A DNA stretch of 64,000 bases from Noviherbaspirillum cavernae (GCF_003590875.1 NZ_QYUN01000003.1:434001-498000); one strand, 5' to 3'. Positions 42,229-52,121 are shown, counted from the first letter of the stretch. Program-made: numbers and translations. Notes: generated from the sequence alone by a model not told the origin.

Positions 42229-43185
42229 TTACCGATCCCCGACCTGCAACCGGACATGCCTGGTTGCGCTTTTCTCTTCATGGTAGTGGGGCATGGTGGC
42301 CCTCGCTGTCATCGTGGCGGCATTGGCGAGGATGGTCGTGGTCGATAGCGCCGGCCTCCCCTCCTGAAACCTGCAGGCCAGTGCCGAATTCCGATTGCCG
42401 TGCAGGTCAAGGATGATGCGTCGTGCTTCGTCATGGGGAGCGCAACGTGGCGGCGGCGCCGGCTTGACCTTCGGTGGCAGCAGGATGGCGTCGCCGGGTG
42501 CAATCCACAGATCGGCAAGCGCGATTTGCCTCACGTAGGGACGCCAGCGGGCGACGCTGACGACCAGGGGCAAAGCGTCTCGCGAGAAGAACACATGCGG
42601 AAAATTGTGGTACTCAAGATCGGTCGGATTGATCGTGAGCAGCTCGCGGCTTCGCCCCGGACCGAGATACGGTGATTGATATCCCGCCCATTTTCCATAG
42701 GTGTAATCGGTCATGACCAGATTCTGGAATGGAAAGCGCACGCATTCGCCGTTCCGGAGCAGGGTCATGCCGAAGGCTTGCGCGTTTTCCCGGGTTGCCG
42801 GCAAGGGCGCGTAATGCACTTCCTCAACCCCGAAATCGAATAAGGTGATCTCGTAGGGATCACCTGCATCGGGCGTGATCGTGCTGGGTGAATCCTGGAT
42901 ATCGACATACCTGGTGCCGACATCGAGATCGGGATTGTCGGGGGCAATCTGGATCAGCGTTCCACGCTGCTGCGCCAGTTGCACGCCTTTGCCGTGTTCG
43001 TTATAGAGGAACGGGAATGCGGCAGGGTCGCGCAACGGCGCTGGCTCGCCGTCTTCAATGAAAACGATGGGAGTAAATACGTCGGTCGCCAAGGCATGCT
43101 CCATGAGATAACTGCTTGCAATCAGTCTCGTCACGTCCGACGTTCCGGCTTCCGGCTCGATCCGCGCGGGTGCGTCGGGATGCAC
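42229..43185 (-). CDS. Hypothetical protein (318 aa), unrecognised
   Basis: The frame starts with GTG at 43185 (MHPDAPARIEPE). The protein is soluble and proline-rich, with repeated aspartate-rich turns (DAGDPYEITLFDFGVEEVHY) and a histidine-containing HNFPHVFFSRD. The last 60 residues are basic and histidine-rich and look less ordered. It might be a beta-rich enzyme, but I recognise no family. It lies between the cyclase gene and the PBP gene without close spacing. Confidence 0.5.
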   Translation of the reverse strand: MHPDAPARIEPEAGTSDVTRLIASSYLMEHALATDVFTPIVFIEDGEPAPLRDPAAFPFLYNEHGKGVQLAQQRGTLIQIAPDNPDLDVGTRYVDIQDSPSTITPDAGDPYEITLFDFGVEEVHYAPLPATRENAQAFGMTLLRNGECVRFPFQNLVMTDYTYGKWAGYQSPYLGPGRSRELLTINPTDLEYHNFPHVFFSRDALPLVVSVARWRPYVRQIALADLWIAPGDAILLPPKVKPAPPPRCAPHDEARRIILDLHGNRNSALACRFQEGRPALSTTTILANAATMTARATMPHYHEEKSATRHVRLQVGDR

Positions 43186-43255
43186 TCATGGCATCAGCGG
43201 ACGCTTGACTGCGATTCGTGCACGGTCCCCGCACATCGCGGAATCCGCCCGTTCA

Positions 43256-45679
43256 TCAGCCGCGATAAAGATCGTCGAAGCGTTTCTTCTCCTGCTCGAC
43301 CGGCGCGGCCGGTGCGGCTGGGGTGGGGGCCGGGGCGGGATTGCCGAACAGTTTATCCCAGAAGCTCTTGATATCGATGCCTTCGTTGACGTCGACCGTG
43401 CGCACCGCGTTCGCCTGTGCGCTGTCCGCATACTCCTGATACATCCAGTCGCCGTCGATCTGCGCGATGCCGGCCGGGACCGGTCTCTGCGTCTCCGGCT
43501 TGCCGCGCAGCGCGTCGCGCATGTAGTCGGTCCAGATCGGCAAGGCGAGCGTGCCGCCGAATTCGCGTGTGCCCAGCGAGCGCGGCTTGTCGTAGCCCAT
43601 CCATGCGACCGCGACCACGCCGCCGCCATAGCCGGCGAACCAGCCGTCCATCGCATCGTTGGTGGTGCCGGTCTTGCCGGCGAGGTCGGCGCGGCCCAGG
43701 CGCTGGCTTGCCATGTAGCCGGTGCCGGAACGCACCACGTCGCGCATCATGCTGTCCATGATGTAGGCGTTGCGCGCATCGAGCACGCGGATGGCTTCGT
43801 CGCCGGCGCTGACCGGTGCGGTTTCCGACAGCACGTTGCCGCGCGCATCGACCACTTTCCTGATCAGATACGGCGCGATGCGATAGCCGCCATTGGCGAA
43901 TACCGCGTAGGCGCCGGCCATCTGATACGGCGTGACGGAGCCGGTGCCGAGCGTCATCGTGAGATTGGCGGGATGCTTGCTGGCGTCGAAGCCGAAGCGC
44001 GTGATGTATTCCTGCGCATAGTCGGGCGTGACGGTGCGCAGGATGCGGATGGAGACGAGGTTCTTCGATTTCTTCAATCCGGCGCGCATGCTCACGGGGC
44101 CGTCGTAGTTGCCGTCGTCGTTGCCGGGTGCCCATGTCTTGCCGCTACCGTCCGGTATCGCGTCCGCAAGCGGCGCATCGTTGATCATCGTCGATGGCGA
44201 GAATCCCTTCTCCAGCGCCGACGAGTAGATGAAGGGCTTGATGGTGGAGCCCGGCTGGCGCCATGCCTGCGTGACGTGATCGAACTGGTTCAACGCGAAG
44301 TCGAAGCCGCCCACCATGGCGCGGATCGAGCCATCCTGCGCATTGAGGGCGATGAAGGCGGCGGCCACTTCCGGCAACTGCGTGATCGACCATCTGCGCT
44401 TGGCGTCCTGCATCACGCGGATCACCGCGCCTGGCCGGATCGCGTTCTTCGACTGCGACCTGGCGGACAGCGCGGACGCGGCGAAGCGCAGGCCGTCGCC
44501 CGTGATGTCGATCACCTCGCCTGACAGCCGCTCGGCGCGCACCAGCTTCGGCGAGGCGGAGATGACGATGGCCGATTGCAGCTCGCCGCTGTCGGGGTGC
44601 TTGAGCAGCACATCGTCGATGGCCTGTTCGCGCTCTTCCGCATCGCGCGGCAGATCGATGACGGCCTCCGGGCCGCGATAGCCGTGGCGGCGCTCATAAT
44701 CCATCACGCCGCGCCGCACCGCCGCGTAGGCGGCATCCTGATCGGCCTTGTTGAGCGTGGTGTAGACCGTGAAGCCGCTGGTGTAGGTCTGCTCCTTGTA
44801 CTGTTCGACCATGTATTGCCGCACCATTTCGGCGGCGTGCTCCGCATGCGTGCGCACGCGCGTGCCCTCGCGTTGCACCTTGACGGTGTCATGCGCCGCC
44901 TTGTCGTACTGCGCAGCCGTGATGTAGTCGAGCTCGCGCATGCGCTTCAGGATGTATTGCTGGCGCTCGCGCGCGCGCTTGGGGTTGACTACCGGGTTGT
45001 TGGTGGCGGGCGCCTTCGGCAGACCCGCCAGCATCGCAGCCTCGGCAATCGTCACGTCCTTGAGCGGCTTGCCGAAATACACGCGCGCCGCGGTGCCGAA
45101 GCCGTAGGCGCGTTCGCCCAGATAAATCTGGTTCATGTACAGCTCGAGGATCTGGTCCTTGGACAGCGCGCCTTCGATCTTCCAGGCGAGCAGGATCTCC
45201 TGCAGCTTGCGCGTGTAGGTCTTGTTCCGGGTCAGCAGGAAATTGCGCGCCACCTGCATCGTGATGGTGGACGCGCCCTGCGAGCGGCTGTTGCGCAGGT
45301 TCGCCAATCCGGCGCGTGCCACACCCATGAAATCGACGCCGCCATGCGTGTAGAAGCCGTCGTCCTCGATCGCGATCACTGCATTCTTCATCACGGCGGG
45401 AATGTCCGCGACCGGCACGAAGTCGCGGCGCTCTTCACCGAATTCGCCGATCAGCACATTGTCGGCAGTAAAAATACGCAGCGGCAGCTTGGGCCTGTAA
45501 TCCGTCAATGTGTCGAGCGCCGGAAGGTTGGGCGCGAGGATCAGGAAGGTGTACGCGCACAGCAGCACGCCCGCGCACGCGAAGGCGGCACCTGCCGCGA
45601 CGGCCGCCAGCAACAGGCGCTGCTTCAACGGCTTTCTGGACCAGGCTTTCAGATATGAAAATAATTGCAGCAACGGCAT
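43256..45679 (-). CDS. mrcA: Penicillin-binding protein 1A (class A)
   Basis: From the ATG at 45679 with an AGAGGGG ribosome site, 807 residues; 27 more codons upstream are open but not protein-like. An N-terminal membrane anchor (about 21-50) precedes the glycosyltransferase domain with catalytic glutamate in IEDDGFYTHGG (E105), then an OB-like linker and the transpeptidase domain with GSTIKPF (nucleophile serine), SKN and KTGTT. The tail is proline/alanine-rich. It polymerises and crosslinks peptidoglycan in the periplasm. Confidence 0.95.
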   Translation of the reverse strand: MPLLQLFSYLKAWSRKPLKQRLLLAAVAAGAAFACAGVLLCAYTFLILAPNLPALDTLTDYRPKLPLRIFTADNVLIGEFGEERRDFVPVADIPAVMKNAVIAIEDDGFYTHGGVDFMGVARAGLANLRNSRSQGASTITMQVARNFLLTRNKTYTRKLQEILLAWKIEGALSKDQILELYMNQIYLGERAYGFGTAARVYFGKPLKDVTIAEAAMLAGLPKAPATNNPVVNPKRARERQQYILKRMRELDYITAAQYDKAAHDTVKVQREGTRVRTHAEHAAEMVRQYMVEQYKEQTYTSGFTVYTTLNKADQDAAYAAVRRGVMDYERRHGYRGPEAVIDLPRDAEEREQAIDDVLLKHPDSGELQSAIVISASPKLVRAERLSGEVIDITGDGLRFAASALSARSQSKNAIRPGAVIRVMQDAKRRWSITQLPEVAAAFIALNAQDGSIRAMVGGFDFALNQFDHVTQAWRQPGSTIKPFIYSSALEKGFSPSTMINDAPLADAIPDGSGKTWAPGNDDGNYDGPVSMRAGLKKSKNLVSIRILRTVTPDYAQEYITRFGFDASKHPANLTMTLGTGSVTPYQMAGAYAVFANGGYRIAPYLIRKVVDARGNVLSETAPVSAGDEAIRVLDARNAYIMDSMMRDVVRSGTGYMASQRLGRADLAGKTGTTNDAMDGWFAGYGGGVVAVAWMGYDKPRSLGTREFGGTLALPIWTDYMRDALRGKPETQRPVPAGIAQIDGDWMYQEYADSAQANAVRTVDVNEGIDIKSFWDKLFGNPAPAPTPAAPAAPVEQEKKRFDDLYRG

Positions 45680-45844
45680 CCCCCTCTGATCTTGCGTGCG
45701 CTGCAACTCTAGCAGGCATTGGGAAAGGCAGTTGCAAGCAATTGTTGCGATGCTTGCCATCGGACAAATTTCCTTGCCCGAAGAACAGTGCCGTCATGGC
45801 GAAAGCAGCAATGACAACATTGACAATACTGAAACTAGATAGAA

Positions 45845-47164
45845 CTAGAACCCGGTCGTTGCCGATCCGGACGCTGCACCGCTGCCCGTGGTGCCGATGA
45901 TGATGGTAGCGCCGCCGATGGTCGAGCCGGTCGCCCCGATGTTCGTGGTGCCGATCGTCGTTGGCGTGCCGGTGATGCCGCTGGGCGGTGTGCCGATGGT
46001 GACCGGCGTGGTATTCGTGATGCCGGTTGGCGACGTGCCGATCAGCGACGGCGTGGTGCCGACAGTCGAGCCGATGCCGGCCGGCGTTGAGCCGGTCGTG
46101 CCGCTCGGCGTGGTGTTGATCGTGACGGGAATGCCGCCGACGGTTGCGGGCGTCGTGCCAATCGAGACCGGCATTCCGGTGCCGGTGGTGCCGATGACGG
46201 AAATGCCGGTGCCGGTCGTGCTTGTGCCGGTGCCGATGCCGGTGCCGCCGGTCGTCACTGCGCCGCCCGATCCGATCTGCGCCCGCACTTCGCCATTCGG
46301 GAAGGCGACGGTACGGACTTCGAAATAGTAGTTCCCCGCCAGCACCGAAGCGAGCTGTGCATCGGTCAGCGATGTCTTCGTGATCCAGATACCGCTGCCG
46401 GTCGAGACGCGCGTCAATGAAAAAACAGCCGGCCCGTTGCTGCCTGGCGCGCCTTCGTGGATTTGCACCGTGCTTGCGGTCGTGCCGCTCAGGGTCACGG
46501 TCGCCGTCAGGGTGCTGACGCGCGTATCGACGATGGCAACGCCGATCGCGCTGACGGAACTGCTGTTCGCCGGCACGGTCTCCGCGCCGCTCAGGATTTC
46601 GATGAACGTGGCGGCCGTCGTGTTGCCGGTCACGACCACGCCGGTGCCGGCGTCGCCCGGAAACTGCGCCAGAATCTGGCCGCGAATTTCGCCGTCGGGA
46701 AAGGCGGCGCTGTGCACAATGAAGTAGTTGTTGCCGGCGGTCAGCGCATTGAGCTGATCATCGCTGAGTACCGCTTCCGTGACCCACAGACCGCTGCCGG
46801 GGGCGGTCTCGACCAGCGGAAAGACGACCATTCCGTTCGTGCCGCGCGCACCGGAGCGGAGGGTGACTGCCGTGCCGGCGATGCCGCTCGTCGTCACACT
46901 GGCGTGCATCAGCCGCGTTCCCGCATCGACCACCACCACGCCGATTCCTTCCGCGCTGCTTGTCGTGGAAGGCACAACCTCCGCGCCGCCCAGGCTGGCG
47001 ATGAAGCTGCCGCTGGACAGCGTGCTACCGGACGCGGTCACGGTACCAACGCCGTTGCCGGCGAGGAAAGTAACGCTGTCGCCGCTGCCGCACGCAGCCA
47101 GCAGCAATGCCGCTGCTGTCGTCAAACATGCCCGCAAGACCGATGCCGTGCGACCTGATCCCAT
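45845..47164 (-). CDS. Lipoprotein with two CHRD domains and a Gly/Thr/Pro-rich tail
   Basis: A 439-residue protein. The signal peptide ends in the lipobox LLAAC. Two CHRD domains follow (about 50-170 and 180-305), each with FPDGEIRGQI or FPNGEVRAQI near the end. Residues about 310-439 consist of degenerate short repeats of the IGTTPxGITGT kind, giving a low-complexity DNA tract. CHRD domains bind unknown ligands outside the cell. The ATG at 47164 has an AGGAGA ribosome site. The tail may be a surface stalk or adhesive segment (inference). Confidence 0.85.
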   Translation of the reverse strand: MGSGRTASVLRACLTTAAALLLAACGSGDSVTFLAGNGVGTVTASGSTLSSGSFIASLGGAEVVPSTTSSAEGIGVVVVDAGTRLMHASVTTSGIAGTAVTLRSGARGTNGMVVFPLVETAPGSGLWVTEAVLSDDQLNALTAGNNYFIVHSAAFPDGEIRGQILAQFPGDAGTGVVVTGNTTAATFIEILSGAETVPANSSSVSAIGVAIVDTRVSTLTATVTLSGTTASTVQIHEGAPGSNGPAVFSLTRVSTGSGIWITKTSLTDAQLASVLAGNYYFEVRTVAFPNGEVRAQIGSGGAVTTGGTGIGTGTSTTGTGISVIGTTGTGMPVSIGTTPATVGGIPVTINTTPSGTTGSTPAGIGSTVGTTPSLIGTSPTGITNTTPVTIGTPPSGITGTPTTIGTTNIGATGSTIGGATIIIGTTGSGAASGSATTGF

Positions 47165-47559
47165 GATGCTGTCTCCTGCGCGAAGCCTGCTGCGCCGCGT
47201 GGATGCGGCGAGGATTCCGGCAGCTTCCGCGACAAGCGCCTCGATGTTGCCGGGCCGCCTTTCGCGTCAGGAATTATTCCCGTGTACCACAGGCAACTTG
47301 CAGGTATCTTCAAGCGCGTGCGGAAACTGCCGGACGGCGTAGCGGACGTTTCATCGCAACAAGAACCGAAACGCCGATGCAATTTAGAGCGGCAATCGGG
47401 AATGCAGTTCAGAACACGGCATACGCAGGGAAATATCAGCCTCGCAAATTTGCCAGCAGGCTGTTCAGGAATGCATCGCAGACCTGCAATTGATCAAGCG
47501 CGATGATGCACAGCGCGAGACGCACGCGCGCGCGACGGCTTGAACGTCTTCAGCGTTGC
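47165..47559. other. Gap without recognised gene
   Basis: Upstream region of the CHRD lipoprotein gene, merging into the hydroxyacid-dehydrogenase remnant. No repeat or operator was recognised. Confidence 0.35.
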
Positions 47560-47845
47560 CACACCGAGGCGCATCGGGCGATGCGGAGTCGGACGCAACG
47601 GCAACTGGACGGCGTGCAATGCATGCACGGGGCCAATCAATTGCCGGAGTTCCTGCAGGGATGCGAGATTCTCGTGGTGATGCTGCCGTTGACGCCGCAG
47701 ACACGCGGGCTGCTCGACGCCAGGCACCTGGCATCCGTCGCCCTGCCGGCATCCGCCGCGCGGCAGATTGCGGACAACATCCGGCGCATGCGCCTCGGGC
47801 AGGAGGTCTTGCATGGCGTGGATCGGGTGCGAGGTTATCAGGGCC
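47560..47845 (+). pseudogene. GhrA-type 2-hydroxyacid dehydrogenase remnant with internal deletion
   Basis: RSRTQRQLDGVQCMHG and LPEFLQGCEILVVMLPLTPQ followed by TRGLLDARHLASV match the end of the NAD-binding half of GhrA-like glyoxylate/hydroxypyruvate reductases. They are fused to ARQIADNIRRMRLGQEVLHG and VDRVRGYQ, the extreme C-terminus. About 100 residues with the catalytic arginine, glutamate and histidine are missing. A CCTTCCCC ... GGGGAAGG hairpin follows at about 47861-47880. Confidence 0.65.
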
Positions 47846-47931
47846 TGTCCATCCCAACCTTCCCCTTGATGGGGAAGGTGCCCGCTCAGGCGATTGCTGC
47901 CTTGATTTCCGACTGGTCTGTCGTTCTCTTC

Positions 47932-48558
47932 CTATTCCGGCTTGAATGGATGCTTCACGACCGGAATATGCGGATCATCAGCCGGCAGCACATCGCGGAT
48001 GTAATCCCGATGCTTCCATTCCGGCGGCGGGGGCGTGCCCTGCCCTTCTCGCGGTACATGAGGCGAGGGCAGGGAGTCGGCCAGATTCGGCAGGTAGCGC
48101 GGGCAGTTCGGATAAATCTCGCATTCGATGCGAACAACCGCCTTCGCACCCACATACTTGCCGACCACTGCGGGATCGAGGATCACGGAAGCCTTGCCGT
48201 TGACCCGGATGCGGCGGCTCTTGCCGTCGAACTTGACGAAGAGCAGGCCGACATTGGGATTGCGCGCAATATTTCCCAGCGTGCGGAACATCGAGTTGCC
48301 GTCGTACTCCGGATACTCGAGCGTGCCGGGACCGGTCACCCTGATGAATCCTGGGTCGCCCGACTTGATGTTGCAATCGACATATTCGCCGTAGGTGCTG
48401 GCGATGAAAAAGAACGGTGCAGTCTCGATGATGTCGATTTCATCGTCCCAGAACGCGTAGTGCTTGCGATGCGTTTCGATCGCCTCGGCCACGCGACGTC
48501 CGTCGAACATGTCCTGAAACTCGCGCATGCCCTCGTGAAAGAATGGACGCTCTTCCAT
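47932..48558 (-). CDS. Pyridoxamine 5'-phosphate oxidase-family (FMN split-barrel) protein
   Basis: About 208 residues from the ATG at 48558, whose first base lies one base from the end of the nitrilase stop, so the two are coupled. FFFIASTYGEYVDCNIKSGD, GNSMFRTLGNIARNPNVGLL and RRIRVNGKASV fit the FMN-binding split barrel of PNPOx-like flavoproteins. The C-terminal part contains cysteines (IYPNCPRYLPN). It is the last gene of the amidase/nitrilase operon. A flavin-dependent redox or sequestering role for a pathway product is possible. Confidence 0.85.
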   Translation of the reverse strand: MEERPFFHEGMREFQDMFDGRRVAEAIETHRKHYAFWDDEIDIIETAPFFFIASTYGEYVDCNIKSGDPGFIRVTGPGTLEYPEYDGNSMFRTLGNIARNPNVGLLFVKFDGKSRRIRVNGKASVILDPAVVGKYVGAKAVVRIECEIYPNCPRYLPNLADSLPSPHVPREGQGTPPPPEWKHRDYIRDVLPADDPHIPVVKHPFKPE

Positions 48559-48559
48559 G

Positions 48560-49492
48560 TCAGGCTCCAATGTGGGATACAGCCAATTGCGGACGCTCTT
48601 CCACCGTCAGCTTGAAGATATCCGGACGTGCATAGTGTCCTGCGACGTCGAAATCGAATTTGCCTCTCACCACATCATCGATATCGAGAGTCGCGGTCAG
48701 GATCGTCTCGCCGGAGAAATCCGGTCCCGCAAGAATCTTGCCGAGCGGACTGACGATGACGCTGCCGCCGCGCATCAGCACATGATTCTTCTCGTCGGAA
48801 ATCCGGTTCTTCATCGTCGAAGGGAAATCGGCTCCCGTCAGGTACTGGCATGCCGACAACACGAAGCAGCGGCCCTCCAGCGCAACGTGCTGCATCGACG
48901 ATGCCCAGCTGTCGCGATCGTCGGCCGTCGGCGCGCAATACAGCGAGATGCCCTTGTCGAACATCGCCATGCGCAGCAGCGGCATGTAGTTTTCCCAGCA
49001 GATCACCGCGCCCATGTTTCCCCAGGGCGTATCGACCGTGGTCAAAGTGGAGCCATCGCCGAAGCCCCAGCACAACCGCTCGGCAGCGGTCGGCATCAAC
49101 TTGCGGTGCTTGCCGAGCAGCGTTCCCTCAGGCCCGAAAAAGAGAACCGTACAGTAAAGCGTGCCACCGGCACGCTCGATGATGCCGATGGTCACGAACA
49201 TCTTCGCTTCGCGCGCCGCCTCGCCGATGGCTGCAGTCTCCGGCCCTGGTACGTCGATCGCACAATCCCAATATGCAGCGAACTCATCGCGGCCTTCGGG
49301 CGTTCTCATGCCGATACGAATATCGAAACTTGCGCCTTTCGGATAGCCGCCGATGAAAGCTTCAGGAAATACAGCAAGCTGCCCGCCCTTCTGCGCGCAT
49401 TCCTTGATCAGCTCCACGGTCTTGGCGACGGTAGCCGCTGTATCGCCACCGACGGAAGCGGCCTGGACTACGCATGCAGTCAATCTTTTCAT
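48560..49492 (-). CDS. Nitrilase
   Basis: A 310-residue enzyme from the ATG at 49492 (CGGAGA ribosome site). The catalytic triad is visible: Glu44 in FPEAFIGGYP, Lys131 in GKHRKLMPT and Cys165 in GAVICWENYMPLLR. CWEN and the YP-containing first motif put it in the true nitrilase branch, converting nitriles to carboxylic acids and ammonia without a free amide. It follows the transporter ATPase gene by 154 bp in the same operon. Aliphatic or arylaliphatic preference cannot be told. Confidence 0.93.
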   Translation of the reverse strand: MKRLTACVVQAASVGGDTAATVAKTVELIKECAQKGGQLAVFPEAFIGGYPKGASFDIRIGMRTPEGRDEFAAYWDCAIDVPGPETAAIGEAAREAKMFVTIGIIERAGGTLYCTVLFFGPEGTLLGKHRKLMPTAAERLCWGFGDGSTLTTVDTPWGNMGAVICWENYMPLLRMAMFDKGISLYCAPTADDRDSWASSMQHVALEGRCFVLSACQYLTGADFPSTMKNRISDEKNHVLMRGGSVIVSPLGKILAGPDFSGETILTATLDIDDVVRGKFDFDVAGHYARPDIFKLTVEERPQLAVSHIGA

Positions 49493-49646
49493 TGATTTTC
49501 TCCGATTAGGTTCCAAGATAGATTCTGTGAACATCATCCTTGCTGAACAATTCCGGCATGGCCCTATTCACGGCAAACGCTCGATTTCCAATTCCAGCTC
49601 CCGGCCTCGTTGGCAAGAAAACAGCTTGATCGTTCGTGGCGAAGAA

Positions 49647-50339
49647 TCAAGCGGACGCAAATGCATGAGTGTTGTTCAGAAAATCGCGTGTACTGCTTTC
49701 ATTGACGAGTACCCCTTTCTGCATCGTCAGGACCCGATCGGCCAAGCTGCCGATGAAGGCCTGGTTCTGTTCCACCAATAACAGGGTCAATCCTGTCGAT
49801 TCACGTATGCGGTGAAGCGTATCGACCATCTCCGAAATGATGGAAGGCTGAATCCCCTCGGTCGGTTCGTCCAGCAGCATCAGTTTGGGTTTTCCGCACA
49901 GGCATCTGGCCAGCGCCAGCAATTGCTGCTCACCGCCGGAAAGAAGCCCGCCCGGTCGGTCGAGATAGGCATTCAAGCGAGGAAAGTGCTTGAGCACAGA
50001 AGAAACTGTCTCATCCCGATCCTGGCTGAAGGAGACAGCTCCCATGCGCAGATTGTCGAGCACCGACAAATGCGGAAAGATCGCACGGCCCTGCGGAACC
50101 AGCCCGATACCGAGCTGCGCCCGGCGGAAGGTCGCCATACCAGTGATATCCTGCCCTTCGAAACTGATTGAGCCCGCCGTGGCGGTGAGGTAACCGAGAA
50201 TGGTGCGCATCAACGTGGATTTTCCCATGCCATTGTGCCCCCAGAGACCGACGAATTCACCCTGGGACAAGCTGAGATTGATGCCTCGCAAAATGCGGAT
50301 ATCGCCGTACCCGGAGTGAATATCTTTGATGTCGAGCAT
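49647..50339 (-). CDS. ABC transporter ATPase (LivF/UrtE type)
   Basis: A 230-residue ATPase with Walker A GHNGMGKST, signature LSGGEQQLLALARCL, Walker B KLMLLDEPTEGIQP and a switch histidine replaced in LLLVEQN by the glutamine of LivF/UrtE proteins. EGIQPSII is typical of this branch. Its start is 3 bp after the stop of the partner ATPase gene. It powers uptake with the two permeases encoded upstream. Confidence 0.92.
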   Translation of the reverse strand: MLDIKDIHSGYGDIRILRGINLSLSQGEFVGLWGHNGMGKSTLMRTILGYLTATAGSISFEGQDITGMATFRRAQLGIGLVPQGRAIFPHLSVLDNLRMGAVSFSQDRDETVSSVLKHFPRLNAYLDRPGGLLSGGEQQLLALARCLCGKPKLMLLDEPTEGIQPSIISEMVDTLHRIRESTGLTLLLVEQNQAFIGSLADRVLTMQKGVLVNESSTRDFLNNTHAFASA

Positions 50340-50342
50340 GGT

Positions 50343-51071
50343 TTACCCTTTCATCTCGAGATCTTTGCCGAGATAGACGTCCTTGACCCGTTCATCATTA
50401 AGCACGATGTCGACGGTATCCTCAACCAGCACTGTTCCCCGGTTGAAAACAGTGACGGTTTTCGCAATCATGCGTATGAATTCCATGTCATGCTCGACGA
50501 CGATGAGAGCGCACTTCTGGTTGGCTGCCTTGATCAGTTCGGCGGTTCTTTTTACTTCTTCATCGCTCATTCCAGCCGCGGGCTCATCGAGCAGGATCAA
50601 ATCCGGGCGGGTCGCCATGACAATTCCCAGCTCCACCCATTGCCTCTGGCCGTGGGACAGAGCCCCCACCTGATTGCCCGCTATTGGGGACAGGCGCACC
50701 GTATCCATGACTTCCTTGACCGCCGTCGCCGCCTCGCGCGATGAATTGACGCGCCTTGCCGACAACCATATGTTTTCTTCTACGGACAATCCGTCAAACA
50801 CGCTAGGAACCTGCGTCTTGATGCCCAGTCCCAATCGGGCGATCTGGTACGACTGCAGGCCATCGATCGATTTCCCCTTGATTTTTACCGAACCGCGGGT
50901 TGGCTTGTACTGACCGCAAAGCAGGCGGAAGAAACTGCTTTTCCCTGCGCCATTCGGCCCGATCAGACAACGCAGCTCGCCACGTTCCAGCCGGAAATCG
51001 ACGCTGTTGACGGCGTGCACTCCGCCGAAACTGACGCCCAAACCTTGGGTTTCCACGAGAAGCGAATTCAT
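50343..51071 (-). CDS. ABC transporter ATPase (LivG/UrtD type)
   Basis: A 242-residue ATPase from the ATG at 51071. Walker A GPNGAGKSS, signature LSHGQRQWVELGIVMA, Walker B LILLDEPAAGMSDEE and VVEHDMEFIR are present. LSHGQ instead of LSGGQ is the hallmark of UrtD and some LivG proteins. It overlaps the upstream permease gene by four bases (ATGA), a classical coupling. Confidence 0.93.
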   Translation of the reverse strand: MNSLLVETQGLGVSFGGVHAVNSVDFRLERGELRCLIGPNGAGKSSFFRLLCGQYKPTRGSVKIKGKSIDGLQSYQIARLGLGIKTQVPSVFDGLSVEENIWLSARRVNSSREAATAVKEVMDTVRLSPIAGNQVGALSHGQRQWVELGIVMATRPDLILLDEPAAGMSDEEVKRTAELIKAANQKCALIVVEHDMEFIRMIAKTVTVFNRGTVLVEDTVDIVLNDERVKDVYLGKDLEMKG

Positions 51072-52120
51072 TGCGCGACTCCTCCGCTTGCCGGTTGAGG
51101 GGAAGAGTGCTTGCGACCATGATTTGCGGACTTGCTGCCAAAATGCGAAGTGAGTATCGTGCCCCACTTGGCCAGGACAGAGACAAGTCCTTTCGGAAGC
51201 AGCAGCACAAAGCCGATCAGCACAGCACCCAGCAAGAGATTGGGATTGACGATGTCGAGGCCGCCGATGTACGAGGTCAGCCATTGCACAAAGAAGCAAC
51301 CGATGATCGGCCCCAGCAGCGTGCCGACACCACCCACCAGAACCCAGATGATGACCAAGGCAGATTGCGTCAGGCTGAACACCGTCGGGCTGGTGAAAGC
51401 CCCCCAGTTTGCGAACAGACAGCCCGAGAGGCCTGCCACACCGCCACCGATAACAAAGGCAGCAAGCTTGTATTTGCGCGAATCGTATCCCAGCAGATCG
51501 ACACGTTGTTCGTTCTCGCGCAGCGCGACGAGAACCCGCCCGAAGTGACTGCCGAGCAAAAGACGCAGGCCGATATACGCAGCCATTAGAAAGCCGACGC
51601 AAACGACGAAAAATGCATCCGGACTGATGATATGGTCGGGACTGCCGGGGACATTCAACGTAGGAATCGAGGGAATGCCGTTGAATCCGCCAATGGCCGC
51701 GGTGCCGATGCGATACTGATCGCCGGAGGTGGAATTGGTCAGGTTGAACAGAATCAGCGTCACGGTCAGTGTAATCACGCCGAGATACACATCGCTGATG
51801 CGTCCGAAGAAAATGAAATAGCCGAGCGCCAGAGCGAATAACGCAGGAACGACAATGGCTACCGCAAATGCACCGGTCGATTCACCGAAATTGATGGCCG
51901 CGATGGCATATGCGTAGGAACCCAGACCAAAGAAAGCAGCTTGTCCAAAGCAGAGAATTCCACCGTATCCCCAGATGAAGCCGAGGGACAGGGCAAGGAT
52001 GGACATGATGACGTAAACCGTCAATTCCATCAGAGTGAATGTCTCTAGGAAAAGCGGAAGGATCAGTATTGCGGCTAGACCGGCTGCAAGGCAGGCCCCG
52101 ATGGGGAGATAGTTTTTCAT
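51068..52120 (-). CDS. ABC transporter permease (LivM/UrtC type)
   Basis: A 350-residue integral membrane protein from the ATG at 52120, two bases after the preceding stop. It has about nine hydrophobic segments, GYGGILCFGQAAFFGLGSYAY near the N-terminus and the coupling-helix region GRVLVALRENEQRVDLLGYD, all typical of LivM/UrtC. The C-terminal 35 residues are hydrophilic and basic. Confidence 0.93.
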   Translation of the reverse strand: MKNYLPIGACLAAGLAAILILPLFLETFTLMELTVYVIMSILALSLGFIWGYGGILCFGQAAFFGLGSYAYAIAAINFGESTGAFAVAIVVPALFALALGYFIFFGRISDVYLGVITLTVTLILFNLTNSTSGDQYRIGTAAIGGFNGIPSIPTLNVPGSPDHIISPDAFFVVCVGFLMAAYIGLRLLLGSHFGRVLVALRENEQRVDLLGYDSRKYKLAAFVIGGGVAGLSGCLFANWGAFTSPTVFSLTQSALVIIWVLVGGVGTLLGPIIGCFFVQWLTSYIGGLDIVNPNLLLGAVLIGFVLLLPKGLVSVLAKWGTILTSHFGSKSANHGRKHSSPQPASGGVAQ

Positions 52121-52121
52121 T

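Noticed and set aside
45888..46727. Plus-strand valine/proline-rich frames opposite the CHRD lipoprotein
   Set aside because: They result from the repetitive codon pattern of the Gly/Thr tail on the other strand.
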